The position numbers and the translations under genes were made by a program. A stretch of 53,040 bases of DNA from RHKX01 sp963839535. Lineage in GTDB: Bacteria; Actinomycetota; Thermoleophilia; Solirubrobacterales; 70-9. Shown in pieces: positions 34,505-44,513 of the stretch. Under the pieces are notes generated by a model that saw only the letters and a program-made list of their open reading frames with translations, did not search any database and was not told the DNA's origin. Positions within the stretch are counted from its first letter, which is position 1; each line of letters opens with the position of its first letter. The stretch spans positions 1 through 53,040 of the forward strand of contig CAWIVF010000012.1 in assembly GCA_963839535.1 (NCBI GenBank), in the 5' to 3' direction.

Positions 34505-37500
34505 TTGGGAGAGGGACGGGGATCGCGGGGATCCGATGCACGCCGGTCGCGCCGCGGCTTCGTCCTGCCCTTCTTCGCCGCGCTCTTCCTGGCCGTCCTG
34601 ATCCCGGCGGCGGCGCTTGCCGTCTTCCCCGGCACGGACCCGCACGAGAACCCGCGGATCAACACCCCGAACGACCCGGACTTCGACCGCTGCGAGGGTG
34701 ACGACGAGGATGTCGCTCAGGGGGTTCCGGCGCCCAACTGCAGCACCTACGCCGAGGAGGAGTTCCGTGCCTTCGGCTTCAGCCCCGACTCCGCGAACGA
34801 GGTGCCGGCCGGCGGCGCTCACTACCTCACCGGAACCAAGTACAAGGACTGCCTCAGCCCGACCGGGGTGTCGCAGATCGACCCGCAGGGGCGCGAGGCG
34901 AACACCCTTGCCGAGGGAAATCCCCTCGGCGAGTGCCTGCAGATCGCGGGCGTCCGCGCCGACACCGCCTGGAAGTACTCCGACGGCAACCCCGACGTCG
35001 CCGTCGCGATCCTCGACACCGGGATCGAATGGGACAACCCCGAGCTGGTCGACAAGGTCCGCCTCAACCGCGGCGAGCTCCCCCTGCCGCAGACCGCCGG
35101 GGGCACGCCCTTGCGCCGACTACGACTGCAACGACCCCGACGACGAGGGCGCCGTTCAGCGTCAGCGACTACGAGGACGACCCGCGTGTCGACGAGGCGG
35201 CGGGTGACACCGAGTCCGACGGCATCCTCGACGCCTCCGACCTGATCGCCACCTTCTCCGACGGGGGGTTCGCCGCGGGCGGGTTCTCCGGCGGGGTCGA
35301 CGACGACGGCAACGGCTACGTCGACGACATCGCCGGCTGGGACTTCTTCGACGACGACAACGACCCCTACGACGCCTCGAGCTGCTGCTCGGCCGACGGG
35401 CACGGCACCGGCCGAGCCCTCGAGGCGGTGGCGGAGACGGACAACGCGGCGCTCACCGGCGACCCGGACAACCCGGTCAGCGGCAAGGGCGTGGGCATGT
35501 GCCCGGAGTGCCAGCTGATCCCGCTGCGGGTCTGGGACACGTTCGTCGTCCCGACCGACAACTACGCGATGGGTGCGGTGTACGCCGCCGACAACGGCGC
35601 GAGCGTCGTGGAGGGGGCGGTCGGCGGCCTGACCAACACCCGCTTCGCCCGCCGCGCCTTCCAATACATCGATGACAAGGGGGTCGCGCTGACGCTCGTC
35701 TCCTCAGACATCAACTCCGCCAACCACAACTACCCGACGAACTACAACGAGGCGATCTACGTCGCCGGTTCGCTCTACGACACGGCGCCGAACGACACGT
35801 GCTCCGGCCCCGGCGGCCTGCCGCTGCTGCCCGATCCGCCGGACAACCCGCTGCAGGAGGGCTGCGACCAGTTCATCGGCTTCCTCGAGGAGGGCAGCGG
35901 CTGCAACGAGACCGTCCCCGCGCCGACCTGCATCCAGCCGGGCACCACCGGACAGCCGATCACGACGAGCTTCTTCCGCAACTCCAACCTGACCCAGTAC
36001 GGCGGCAAGGCCGACATCGTGATGATGGGCTCGACGGGGTCGGAGAACACCGGCCAGGCCTCCGGCGCGGCGGGGCTGCTGGCCTCGTTCGCCCGCGAGG
36101 AGCTCGGCGACGACGACCCGCTCAGCGGCAACGAGATCCGCCAGCTCCTGACGATGACCGCCGAGGACGTCCAGCCGGAGAACACCGGCCTGATCGGCCT
36201 GCCCGACAAGGCCAACGAGGGCTGGGACACGCACTTCGGCTACGGCCGCGTCAACCTCGCCGGGGCGATGGCGCGCATCGCCAACGATCGCGGGCCGGCG
36301 CCGGAGCAGGGCACCGCGCCGGCGGATCCTTACGAATGGCCGTGCCCCGACGCAGCCGACACCTGCATCCCACCGGAGGCGCAGATCGACTCGCCCGACT
36401 GGTTCGCGCCGATCGACGTCGACCGCCTGCCCGCCGCGGGGGTCACGGTCACCGGCTTCGCCGCGGCGCCGCACGCCGCCACGAACGACGTCACCTGGGA
36501 GCTCGAGTACGCCTGCGGCCAGGACGCGCTTGACGCGGACTTCGCGGCGATACCGGGCACTCCGGTCGAGGGCGACAGCCCCATCGACGGCGTCCTCGGG
36601 ACACTGCCAAAGGCGTTGCTCGAGGATCTCGCGGCCAACTGCGACGGCTCGGTGCTCGCCGATGCCGGCCGACCCGCCGGTGACGCCGGCAGCGCCTGGC
36701 CGGCCGACCCGTTCCCGAACCCCGATCCCGAGCGACACGCCTTCCAGATCAGGCTCACCGTCCACGAGGCCGCCAACCCGGAGAACTTCGGGCGCTACCG
36801 GAAGACGCTCTTCGCCTACGAGGACGACGGCAATCTGGACGGCTGGCCGCGCGCCGTCGGAGCCGGCTCGCAGGAGGCCGGGGTGCTGACCACGCGCTCG
36901 GGCGGCGAGGTCTCGCCGCGGATGTACGACGTGGACGGCGACAACGCCCTCGACATCGTCCAGGGCAACTCGAGCGGCGAGCTCTACGTGCTCGAGGGGG
37001 ACGGCACGCCGCTGCAGAGCTTCAACAACGGCAACCCGGTGCTGACGAACCGCTACGCGACCGAGCTCAACCACCCGGTCCCCGCCGCGATAGCCGGTGC
37101 GACCCCGCGTGAGTCTTTGCGAGTGCCGGCGATCGGCGACATCGACGGCGACCGGGAGCCCGAGATCGTCGCGAGCGCCGGCGAGCACGTCTACGCGTGG
37201 GAGGCGGACGGCAGCCGCGCCGACGGCTTCCCCGTGCGGATCGACCCGGCCCTCTCGGAGCCCTGCATCCCGCCGGCGACGAAGCCCTGCTTCGACCGCG
37301 CCGACCGTGCGATCACCACCGACAACCACATCAAGCGGGGCATCTTCGGAAGCGTCGCCCTCGCCGACATGGACGACGACGGGCGCCTCGACATCGTCAG
37401 CGCGGCGATGGACCAGCACGTCTACGTCTGGGACGGCGACGGTCAGCTCCTGAACGGGTTCCCGACCTACCTGCGGCCCTTCCAGAGCGGCGCCGCCGGG

Positions 37501-39335
37501 CCGCGCGAGCCCTGCACCGAGGACTTCCCCTGCGCGGAGATCGTCGCCTCGCCGGCGATCGCCGAGCTCGACGGGACCGCGCCGCCCGAGATCGTCGTGC
37601 CGACCAACGAGGTGATCCCGGGGACGCCCGCCTTCCCGTCTGCGTTCTTCGACTTCTTCGGCGCCGCGCTGCGCTCGTCGACCGGCTCGAATCCGGTCTA
37701 TGCGATACACGGCGACGGCACGATGGTCGATGGGTGGCCCGTCGACGTGCCGGTGGCTGCCGGCGACCTGCTGCCGCTGGTGCTGCCGAGCCACGACGCG
37801 GCCGTCCTCGACGTCGACGATTCGGGAACGGACGAGGTGTCGGTCTCGGGCGGCACCGGGGTGATCGGCGCCGAGGGAGCGAAGCTCGTCAACGGCGACG
37901 GCTCGACGCGGAGCAACTACCAGACGGCCGCCGGCAATCGCGTGGACGAGGGTCCTGTCCTCAACCTGGCGGACTACCCCTCGATCGGGGACCTCTCCGG
38001 GCTCGGCAACCCGCTCGTCATCAAGGGCGGCCTGACGGTCAACGGCGCGGCGAACCTGCTGGCGGTCAACCAGAACCTCCCCTTCAATCACGTCGAGCAG
38101 GCCTGGGATCCGGCCACCGGCGCCTCCGTCCCCGGCTATCCGCGCGCGACTGACGACTACCAGCTCGTCTCGCAGGCGGCGGTCGCGCGGGTGGCGGGAG
38201 GCGGCCCCGGGACGCACGCCCTGGTCGGCACCGGGCTCTACCAACTACATGCCTACGACGTCGCCGGCCTGGAGGCCCCCGGCTGGCCGAAGTTCACCGG
38301 CGGCTGGACCCAGACGACGCCCGCCGTCGGCGACGCCGACGGCGACGGCGACCTCGACGTCAACGTGACGACGCGCGAGGGCTGGTCCTTCCTCTGGGAC
38401 ACGAAGGTCGGCGCCTGCAGCGGCTCCAACGACGAATGGCAGAGCTTCCACCACGACGAGTTCGGGTCGGCCAACTACGGCACCGACGCTCGCCCGCCGG
38501 GGACGCCCGAGGGCCTGGCCGCGAAGAAGCGGAAGAGGGGTGCCTTCGGGCTCGCCTGGAACGCGCCCGGCGACGACTGGCTCTGCAAAAAGGCGGAGCG
38601 CTTCGAGATCCGCGTGAGCAAGGAGCGGATCGACGAACACCTCGGACGGCCGCGAGGTCAGGCGCGAGGACGCGAAGGCCCCGCCGGGGAACCGTGAGGC
38701 GTGCGACGCTGAGCGAAGTCCGAAGTTCGCCGAGGCCAACTACGCTGCGATCCTCTACCGCGACGACGCCGGGAACTGGGGCCGGCTTGCCTCGGCGTCC
38801 GCCTCGGCGGCGGGGAGGCGGCGGGCCTGCAAGACGCGGCTCGTCGGCGACTCGGGATCCGACCGGCTCGTCGGCACGGCGGTATCGGAGCTGATCCTCG
38901 GTAGGGGCGGCGACGACACGATCAACGGCCGGCGGCGGCGGACGACTGCGTGAAGGCCGGCGGGGGAGACGACGCCGTCCGCGGCCAGGGCGGCGCCGAC
39001 CGGCTGAAGGGGGAGGCCGGTGACGACGTCGCGAAGGGCGGCGGCGGGGCCGATCGGATCAGCGGCGACGACGGCAAGGACAAGCTGAAGGGGGGCGGGG
39101 GGGACGACCTCGTCAAGGCACAGAAGGGCAAGGACCGCGTCGGGGGAGGCGGGGGAGACGACACGCTCCGCGGTGGCGACGGCGCCGATCCGTCAGCGGC
39201 GGCTCCGGGGACGATCGGATCAACGCCCACGGCGGCGGTCCCGACCGGGTGAACTGCGGCACGGGCGATGACCGCGTCCGCGCCGGCCGTGGCGATCGGA
39301 TCGCGAAGAACTGCGAGAGGGTCAGACGCGCCTGA
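34505..39335 (+). CDS. Giant secreted S8-like peptidase with FG-GAP and calcium-type repeats (several frameshifts)
   Basis: About 1,610 residues as reconstructed. TTG start, signal peptide (FVLPFFAALFLAVLIPAAAL). The subtilase-like region has VAVAILDTGIEWDNPEL (catalytic Asp) and, after a break near 35112, DGHGTGRALEAVAETDN (catalytic His). The Ser block is not the usual GTSMAxP but STGSENTGQASGAAGLLA. From about residue 770 come FG-GAP/VCBS blades (VPAIGDIDGDREPEIVASAG, VALADMDDDGRLDIVSA, TPAVGDADGDGDLDVNVTTR). Breaks near 38645, 38700, 38930 and 39200 lead into Gly/Asp repeats (GGDDAVRGQGGADRLKGEAG) ending NCERVRRA. Probably an extracellular, calcium-stabilised protein; catalysis is uncertain. 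Confidence 0.8.
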
Positions 39336-39375
39336 GTCCGGCGCCGGACTCGGGCCGCGGATCGCCCGGGCTGAG

Positions 39376-40110
39376 CTAGCCGCGGATCGCGGCCTGCTCG
39401 AGCAGCATCCGCATGGTGGCCGGCTCGGCGGTCAGCGGCTCGTCGTGGCCGGGGGCAACCGTGCGCGGCTCGAGCTCGGCCAGCTTGCGGAGGCTGGCGA
39501 TCGCCGCCTCGTGGTCCTGGTTGAAGACACGGTGCGGCACGTTCGGCCAGTCGAGCGGCTTGAAGCGCATCGGGTCGGCGAGGTATGTCACGTCGCTGAC
39601 GATCGCGAGGCGGTCGCTCTCCCGCCAGAGCCCGATCAGTCCCGGCGCATGCCCGGGGAAGTGCTTGACGACGAAGCCGGCGATCTCGTCGCCCTCCTCG
39701 AGGGTCTCGGAGACCTTGGCGGGGCCGCCGTCCCAGTGGGCGAGCAGCTTCGGGTAGACGGCGCGCGGAAAGCGGTACGGGATCATGTCGAGGTCGAAGT
39801 AGTGCAGGCCACCGTCCCCTTCGACGTCCTCGCGCTCGTCGACGTGGCAGAGGACCGGCACCCCCAGAGTCGGGGCGATGCCGCGGTGGTCCGCATGTCC
39901 ATGGCCGAGCACGATCCGCTTGATCGGGCCGATCTCGGTCGCGGCCTCGCGGACGCCCTCGGTCATCGATGCGGTGCCGCCGTCGAAGACGGTGACGCTG
40001 CCGTCCTCCTCGGCGAGCAGGTACACGTTCATTCCGCGCTTGAGGTCGCCGGCGTGACGCCAGACTCCCTCGGCGATCTGTTCGGTGGTCGGCTTCAGCG
40101 GATTGGCCAC
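39376..40110 (-). CDS. MBL-fold metallo-hydrolase
   Basis: 244 residues from the GTG at 40110, which starts NPLKPTTEQIAEGVWRHAGD as expected for the family; the upstream extension to 40203 is not conserved-looking. Metal motifs: LGHGHADHRG (HxHxDH) near residue 75, KHFPGHAPGLIGLW, AIVSDVTYLAD with the bridging Asp, and TVAPGHDEPLTAEPA with the last His. Intact. Similar in size to the other MBL genes in the window but clearly not a close copy. Substrate unknown. Confidence 0.87.
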   Translation of the reverse strand: MANPLKPTTEQIAEGVWRHAGDLKRGMNVYLLAEEDGSVTVFDGGTASMTEGVREAATEIGPIKRIVLGHGHADHRGIAPTLGVPVLCHVDEREDVEGDGGLHYFDLDMIPYRFPRAVYPKLLAHWDGGPAKVSETLEEGDEIAGFVVKHFPGHAPGLIGLWRESDRLAIVSDVTYLADPMRFKPLDWPNVPHRVFNQDHEAAIASLRKLAELEPRTVAPGHDEPLTAEPATMRMLLEQAAIRG

Positions 40111-40148
40111 TGGTCTCAGCCTAGCCGCCGCCGGGCTACCCTTCGCCG

Positions 40149-40232
40149 GTGCCCCGCTCGTGGACAGTCGCCATGGTGATCCTGATCGCGTGCCTGCTGG
40201 CATCGATGGTGATCGCTGTGATCAAGCTCTAG
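40149..40232 (+). CDS. 27-residue membrane peptide upstream of tadA
   Basis: GTG CCC CGC TCG TGG opens a frame translating to MPRSWTVAMVILIACLLASM followed by VIAVIKL and a TAG. It is a basic N terminus plus a single transmembrane helix and a C-terminal Lys-Leu, a plausible small membrane protein. It ends 7 bases before the tadA ATG, suggesting coupling. Codon third positions are mostly G/C as for real genes. Too short for certainty. Confidence 0.45.
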   Translation: MPRSWTVAMVILIACLLASMVIAVIKL

Positions 40233-40239
40233 GACCGTG

Positions 40240-40716
40240 ATGGAGACGACGAGCGAGCGCGACGAGCGCCTGATGCGCCGCGCCCTCGCGGCCGCCGCGC
40301 GCGCTAGCGCCCACGGCGACGTGCCGATCGGGGCGTTGCTGACGCGGGACGGAGGGGACGGTGACGAGGTGGTCGCCGAGGCCGCCAACGAGCGCGAGCT
40401 GCGCACCGACCCGACCGCGCATGCCGAGGTCCTCGTCCTTCGCGAGGCCGCACGGGTCCTCGGTGGCTGGCGCCTACCGGCGACGACCCTCTACGTCACC
40501 CTCGAGCCCTGCGCGATGTGCGCCGGGGCGATCGTCCTCGCCCGGGTGCCGCGCGTCGTCTACGCCGCTCCCGACCCGAAGGCGGGCGCCGCCGGGTCGG
40601 TGCTCGACGTGCTCGCCGAGCCGCGCCTCAACCATCGCCCGGAGGTCGTCGGCGGGGTGCTCGGCGAGGAGGCGGGGGAGCTGCTGCGCGCGTTCTTCCG
40701 CGAGCGGCGGGGCTAG
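40240..40716 (+). CDS. tadA: tRNA adenosine(34) deaminase
   Basis: 158 residues of the cytidine/deoxycytidylate deaminase fold. Zinc motifs: THAE type (PTAHAEVLVLREAA) near residue 62 with the catalytic Glu, and the PCAMC motif in TLEPCAMCAGAIVLARVPRV near 90. The A-G-A-x-G-S-V-L-D loop (KAGAAGSVLDVLAEPRLNHR) is TadA-specific and separates it from guanine deaminases. Converts A34 to inosine in tRNA-Arg(ACG). ATG at 40240; a GTG directly before it is an alternative. Stop shared with the convergent kinase in CTAG. Confidence 0.92.
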   Translation: METTSERDERLMRRALAAAARASAHGDVPIGALLTRDGGDGDEVVAEAANERELRTDPTAHAEVLVLREAARVLGGWRLPATTLYVTLEPCAMCAGAIVLARVPRVVYAAPDPKAGAAGSVLDVLAEPRLNHRPEVVGGVLGEEAGELLRAFFRERRG

Positions 40717-41603
40717 GCGGCCGTCCGGCTGAGCGCTTGGCCGCGGGTGTTCGGCGCCGGCAGGTAGACCGAGACCGTCGTGCCCTCGCCCGGGGCGGTG
40801 CTGATCCGGAGGTCGCCGCGCGCGGCCCGGGCCAGGCCCTGGACCGTGGCGAGGCCGAGGCCGGTGCCCTCGCCCTCCGGTTTGGTCGAGAAGTACGGCA
40901 GGATCGCGCGGCGGGCGACGTCGGGCGTCATCCCCACGCCGTCGTCGGCGACTGCGATCCGGATGTACCAGCCGGCCCCGAGGACGGGGTCCCCCGGCGG
41001 GATCAGCACCAGGCCGGAGCGGATCGACACGGACCCGCCGCTCGGCATCGCATCGCGTGCGTTGGCGGCGAGGTTCAGCAGGATGCGCTCGAGCTCGCCC
41101 GGCACGAGGCTGATCGGCGGGACGTGGCCGTCGGAGGTGAGGCTCAGCTCGATCCCGGTCCCGAGCGTCCGCCGCAGCAGCCCGGCGGCGTTGATGATCG
41201 CGACGTCGACCTCGACCGTCTCGGGGACCGGTTCCTCGACCCGGTCGGCGGCGAGCAGCCGGCGGCTGAGGGCCGCACCCCGCTCGGCGGCCTCGGTGAT
41301 CTCTGCGGCGCGCGCCCGCTGGCTGGGATCGGTGGTCCCCTCGGCGATCTCGCCGGCGCAGACGAGGATCACCGAGAGCAGGTTGTTGAAGTCGTGCGCG
41401 ACGCTCGCGGTCAGCCGGCCGAGCTGCTCGAGCCTGGAGGGGCCGGGGGAGGTGGGCGTCGGTTCCGGGAGCCGGGCGGGGGCGGCCAGGCGATCGGCCG
41501 CGCGTGCGCCCCCGGGCACGTCCGGGTGGGAGAAGCGGCCGGAGGTCGGCGGGGCGGTCGGACCCGTTTCAGGGGTCCGGTAGTCGGTTGCGCGCGGGGG
41601 CAC
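40713..41603 (-). CDS. Soluble sensor histidine kinase
   Basis: About 296 residues from a GTG at 41603. H box: LTASVAHDFNNLLSVILVCA with the phospho-accepting His. ATP-binding domain: N box LLNLAANARDAMPSG, G1 VADDGVGMTPDVARRAILPY, and G2 GEGTGLGLATVQGLA. The HDFNNLL version belongs to the NtrB-like/two-component kinase group without a transmembrane domain. The N-terminal 90 residues are Pro/Ala-rich with no sensor fold visible. Longer starts up to 41705 run into the tRNA-Ser gene and cannot be right. No response regulator lies next to it. Confidence 0.82.
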   Translation of the reverse strand: MPPRATDYRTPETGPTAPPTSGRFSHPDVPGGARAADRLAAPARLPEPTPTSPGPSRLEQLGRLTASVAHDFNNLLSVILVCAGEIAEGTTDPSQRARAAEITEAAERGAALSRRLLAADRVEEPVPETVEVDVAIINAAGLLRRTLGTGIELSLTSDGHVPPISLVPGELERILLNLAANARDAMPSGGSVSIRSGLVLIPPGDPVLGAGWYIRIAVADDGVGMTPDVARRAILPYFSTKPEGEGTGLGLATVQGLARAARGDLRISTAPGEGTTVSVYLPAPNTRGQALSRTAA

Positions 41604-41659
41604 CTCAGGGATTTCGCCCCCGGGCGCCGCGTCCCTGCGTGCTGGGGCGGCTTGGCCAG

Positions 41660-41748
41660 CGGAGAGGGTGGGATTCGAACCCACGAGGCAGTTTTCACCG
41701 CCCACACGATTTCCAATCGTGCACCTTAAGCCACTCGGTCACCCCTCC
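41660..41748 (-). tRNA. tRNA-Ser(GGA)
   Basis: Reverse-strand cloverleaf: acceptor GGAGGGG pairing with CCTCTCC (one G-U), G discriminator, anticodon stem CACGA/TCGTG around loop TTGGAAA giving anticodon GGA, a long class II variable arm, and T arm GTGGGTTCGAATCCCAC. No encoded CCA. The long variable arm and anticodon agree on serine. Confidence 0.95.
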
Positions 41749-41792
41749 AGGTGAGGCGTGGACGATAGCGAGGGAGGGGCGACCCCCCGGGC

Positions 41793-42128
41793 TCAGATCG
41801 GCGACGCGAGCGCCCGCGAGGCGGGCAGGCGGCCGCACCAGAGGGCGAAGAGAGCGATCGCGATCACGGCGCCGAGCCAGTGCACGCCGATCAGGACGGC
41901 GAGCAGGCTCGGCAGGCCGGCGAGCGCTGCCCCGAGGAGCGCTCGGCCGCGCGGCAGCCCGAGCAGCGACGCGGTGACGAGCGCACAGAGAAGCCAGGCG
42001 CCCGGCCCCGCGAGCCAGCCCCAGTCCTCGAAGAACGAGCGGGGGAGGGCGAGGGCCAGGGCGATCGAGAGGATCGCGACGAACGAGCCCTGATAGATCG
42101 CGACCCGGATGGCGAGCGACTGGTCCAT
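41793..42128 (-). CDS. Small multi-pass membrane protein of unknown function
   Basis: 111 residues with four hydrophobic stretches: IYQGSFVAILSIALALALP, WLAGPGAWLLCALVTASLLG, ALLGAALAGLPSLLAVLIGV and LGAVIAIALFALWCG, separated by short loops. A DUF-like four-helix membrane protein; I do not recognise it. Its ATG at 42128 lies 22 bases from the divergent ytoQ start, so the two share a very small promoter region. No frame break. Confidence 0.7.
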   Translation of the reverse strand: MDQSLAIRVAIYQGSFVAILSIALALALPRSFFEDWGWLAGPGAWLLCALVTASLLGLPRGRALLGAALAGLPSLLAVLIGVHWLGAVIAIALFALWCGRLPASRALASPI

Positions 42129-42150
42129 GCACCGATTATGGTCCCGCCGG

Positions 42151-42621
42151 ATGAGCGCGCAGGAGGCAGAGCGGACCTGGGTCGTCTACCTGGCCGGTGA
42201 GATCCACTCCGACTGGCGGCAGCGGATCGCCGAGGGGGTCGAGGTCTCCGGCCTCCCGGTGGTGCTGACGCACCCCGTCACCGACCACTCCGCGAGCGAC
42301 GACTGCGGGGTCGCGATCCTCGGCCCGGAGGAGGACAAGTTCTGGCACGACCACAAGGGCGCCGGGCTCAACGCGATCCGCACCGGCGCGCTGCTCCGCG
42401 ACGCCGACCTGGTCGTCGTCCGCTTCGGCGAGCAGTACAAGCAGTGGAACGCCGCCTTCGACGCCGGTCAGGCCGCGGCTCTCGGGACGCCGCTGATCAC
42501 TCTGCACCCACCCGAGCACGACCACGCGCTGAAGGAGATCGACCGCGCGGCGCTCGCTGTCGCCCGCGACCCGAACGAGGTCGTAGCGATCCTCCGCTAC
42601 GTGATCAACGGAGAGTTGTAG
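42151..42621 (+). CDS. ytoQ: YtoQ family protein
   Basis: 156 residues. The start TWVVYLAGEIHSDWRQRI and the middle FWHDHKGAGLNAIRTGALL and LVVVRFGEQYKQWNAAFDAG are the YtoQ signature (a nucleoside 2-deoxyribosyltransferase-like Rossmann fold with Gly/Asp/Glu active-site residues). Family function is unproven; by fold it could act on nucleosides. ATG at 42151 chosen because the conserved part begins a few residues later and the upstream in-frame codons encode a non-conserved leader. Followed, convergently, by ahcY. Confidence 0.8.
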   Translation: MSAQEAERTWVVYLAGEIHSDWRQRIAEGVEVSGLPVVLTHPVTDHSASDDCGVAILGPEEDKFWHDHKGAGLNAIRTGALLRDADLVVVRFGEQYKQWNAAFDAGQAAALGTPLITLHPPEHDHALKEIDRAALAVARDPNEVVAILRYVINGEL

Positions 42622-42666
42622 GCAGCGACCGCCCCCGCCAGCGGCGAGGGCGGCGCACCCAAGCTC

Positions 42667-44134
<1,468 letters not shown>

Positions 44135-44260
44135 GCAGATCTCCTATCGGATAACCGGACCAAATCGGTCCCTGATCGAAAATCCTGCGAAACACCCGGT
44201 TGCACGGACCGGAGCCTCTCCGCGGTGAAGCGGCGGCGCGCATCGGATTCCCAGACGTGC
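44135..44260 (-). promoter_or_regulatory. Structured 5' leader of ahcY, possible riboswitch or attenuator
   Basis: Upstream of ahcY two short hairpins are seen: CCGGT/ACCGG (44196-44212, 7-base loop CCGTGCA in RNA sense) and GGACC/GGTCC (44157-44171, loop GATTT). In addition CGGTCC at 44166-44171 can pair with GGACCG at 44206-44211, excluding both hairpins. Such a switchable pair in front of an SAH-recycling gene invites comparison with SAH/SAM riboswitches, but I cannot match a consensus by eye. Confidence 0.35.
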
Positions 44261-44342
44261 CCGGGGAATTATGCCGAAGCCCGCAGCCTGTGTACAGATC
44301 GCGTGCCGCGATACCCTTCCGCGCTGCGCCGAGGCGCTATCC

Positions 44343-44432
44343 GGAGGGGTGGCAGAGCGGTTGAATGCGGCGGTCTCGAAAACCGTTATACGTCGATTAG
44401 GCGTATCGAGGGTTCGAATCCCTCCCCCTCCG
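44343..44432 (+). tRNA. tRNA-Ser(CGA)
   Basis: Acceptor GGAGGGG with CCCCTCC, G discriminator, D arm with AGCGGTTGAATGC, anticodon loop CTCGAAA giving anticodon CGA, a long variable arm (TATACGTCGATTAGGCGTAT, itself a hairpin) and T arm GAGGGTTCGAATCCCTC. No encoded CCA. Reads UCG serine codons. Confidence 0.95.
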
Positions 44433-44513
44433 CTCACAGGCCGGGTTCCGCTACGGACCGGCGCCCACCCCGTCCCCACGACCTAAGATGCTGTCGAGGG
44501 AGGGAGCAGGAGG

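Noticed and set aside
35704..38244. 846-codon reverse-strand frame
   Set aside because: Shadow of the S8-like/FG-GAP gene; composition is Val/Arg/Asp/Gly noise with no motifs.
38940..39330. Tandem DNA repeats resembling a repeat array or CRISPR
   Set aside because: The periodicity is codon-level (Gly/Asp nonapeptide-like units) in a coding frame; no identical direct repeats with unique spacers.
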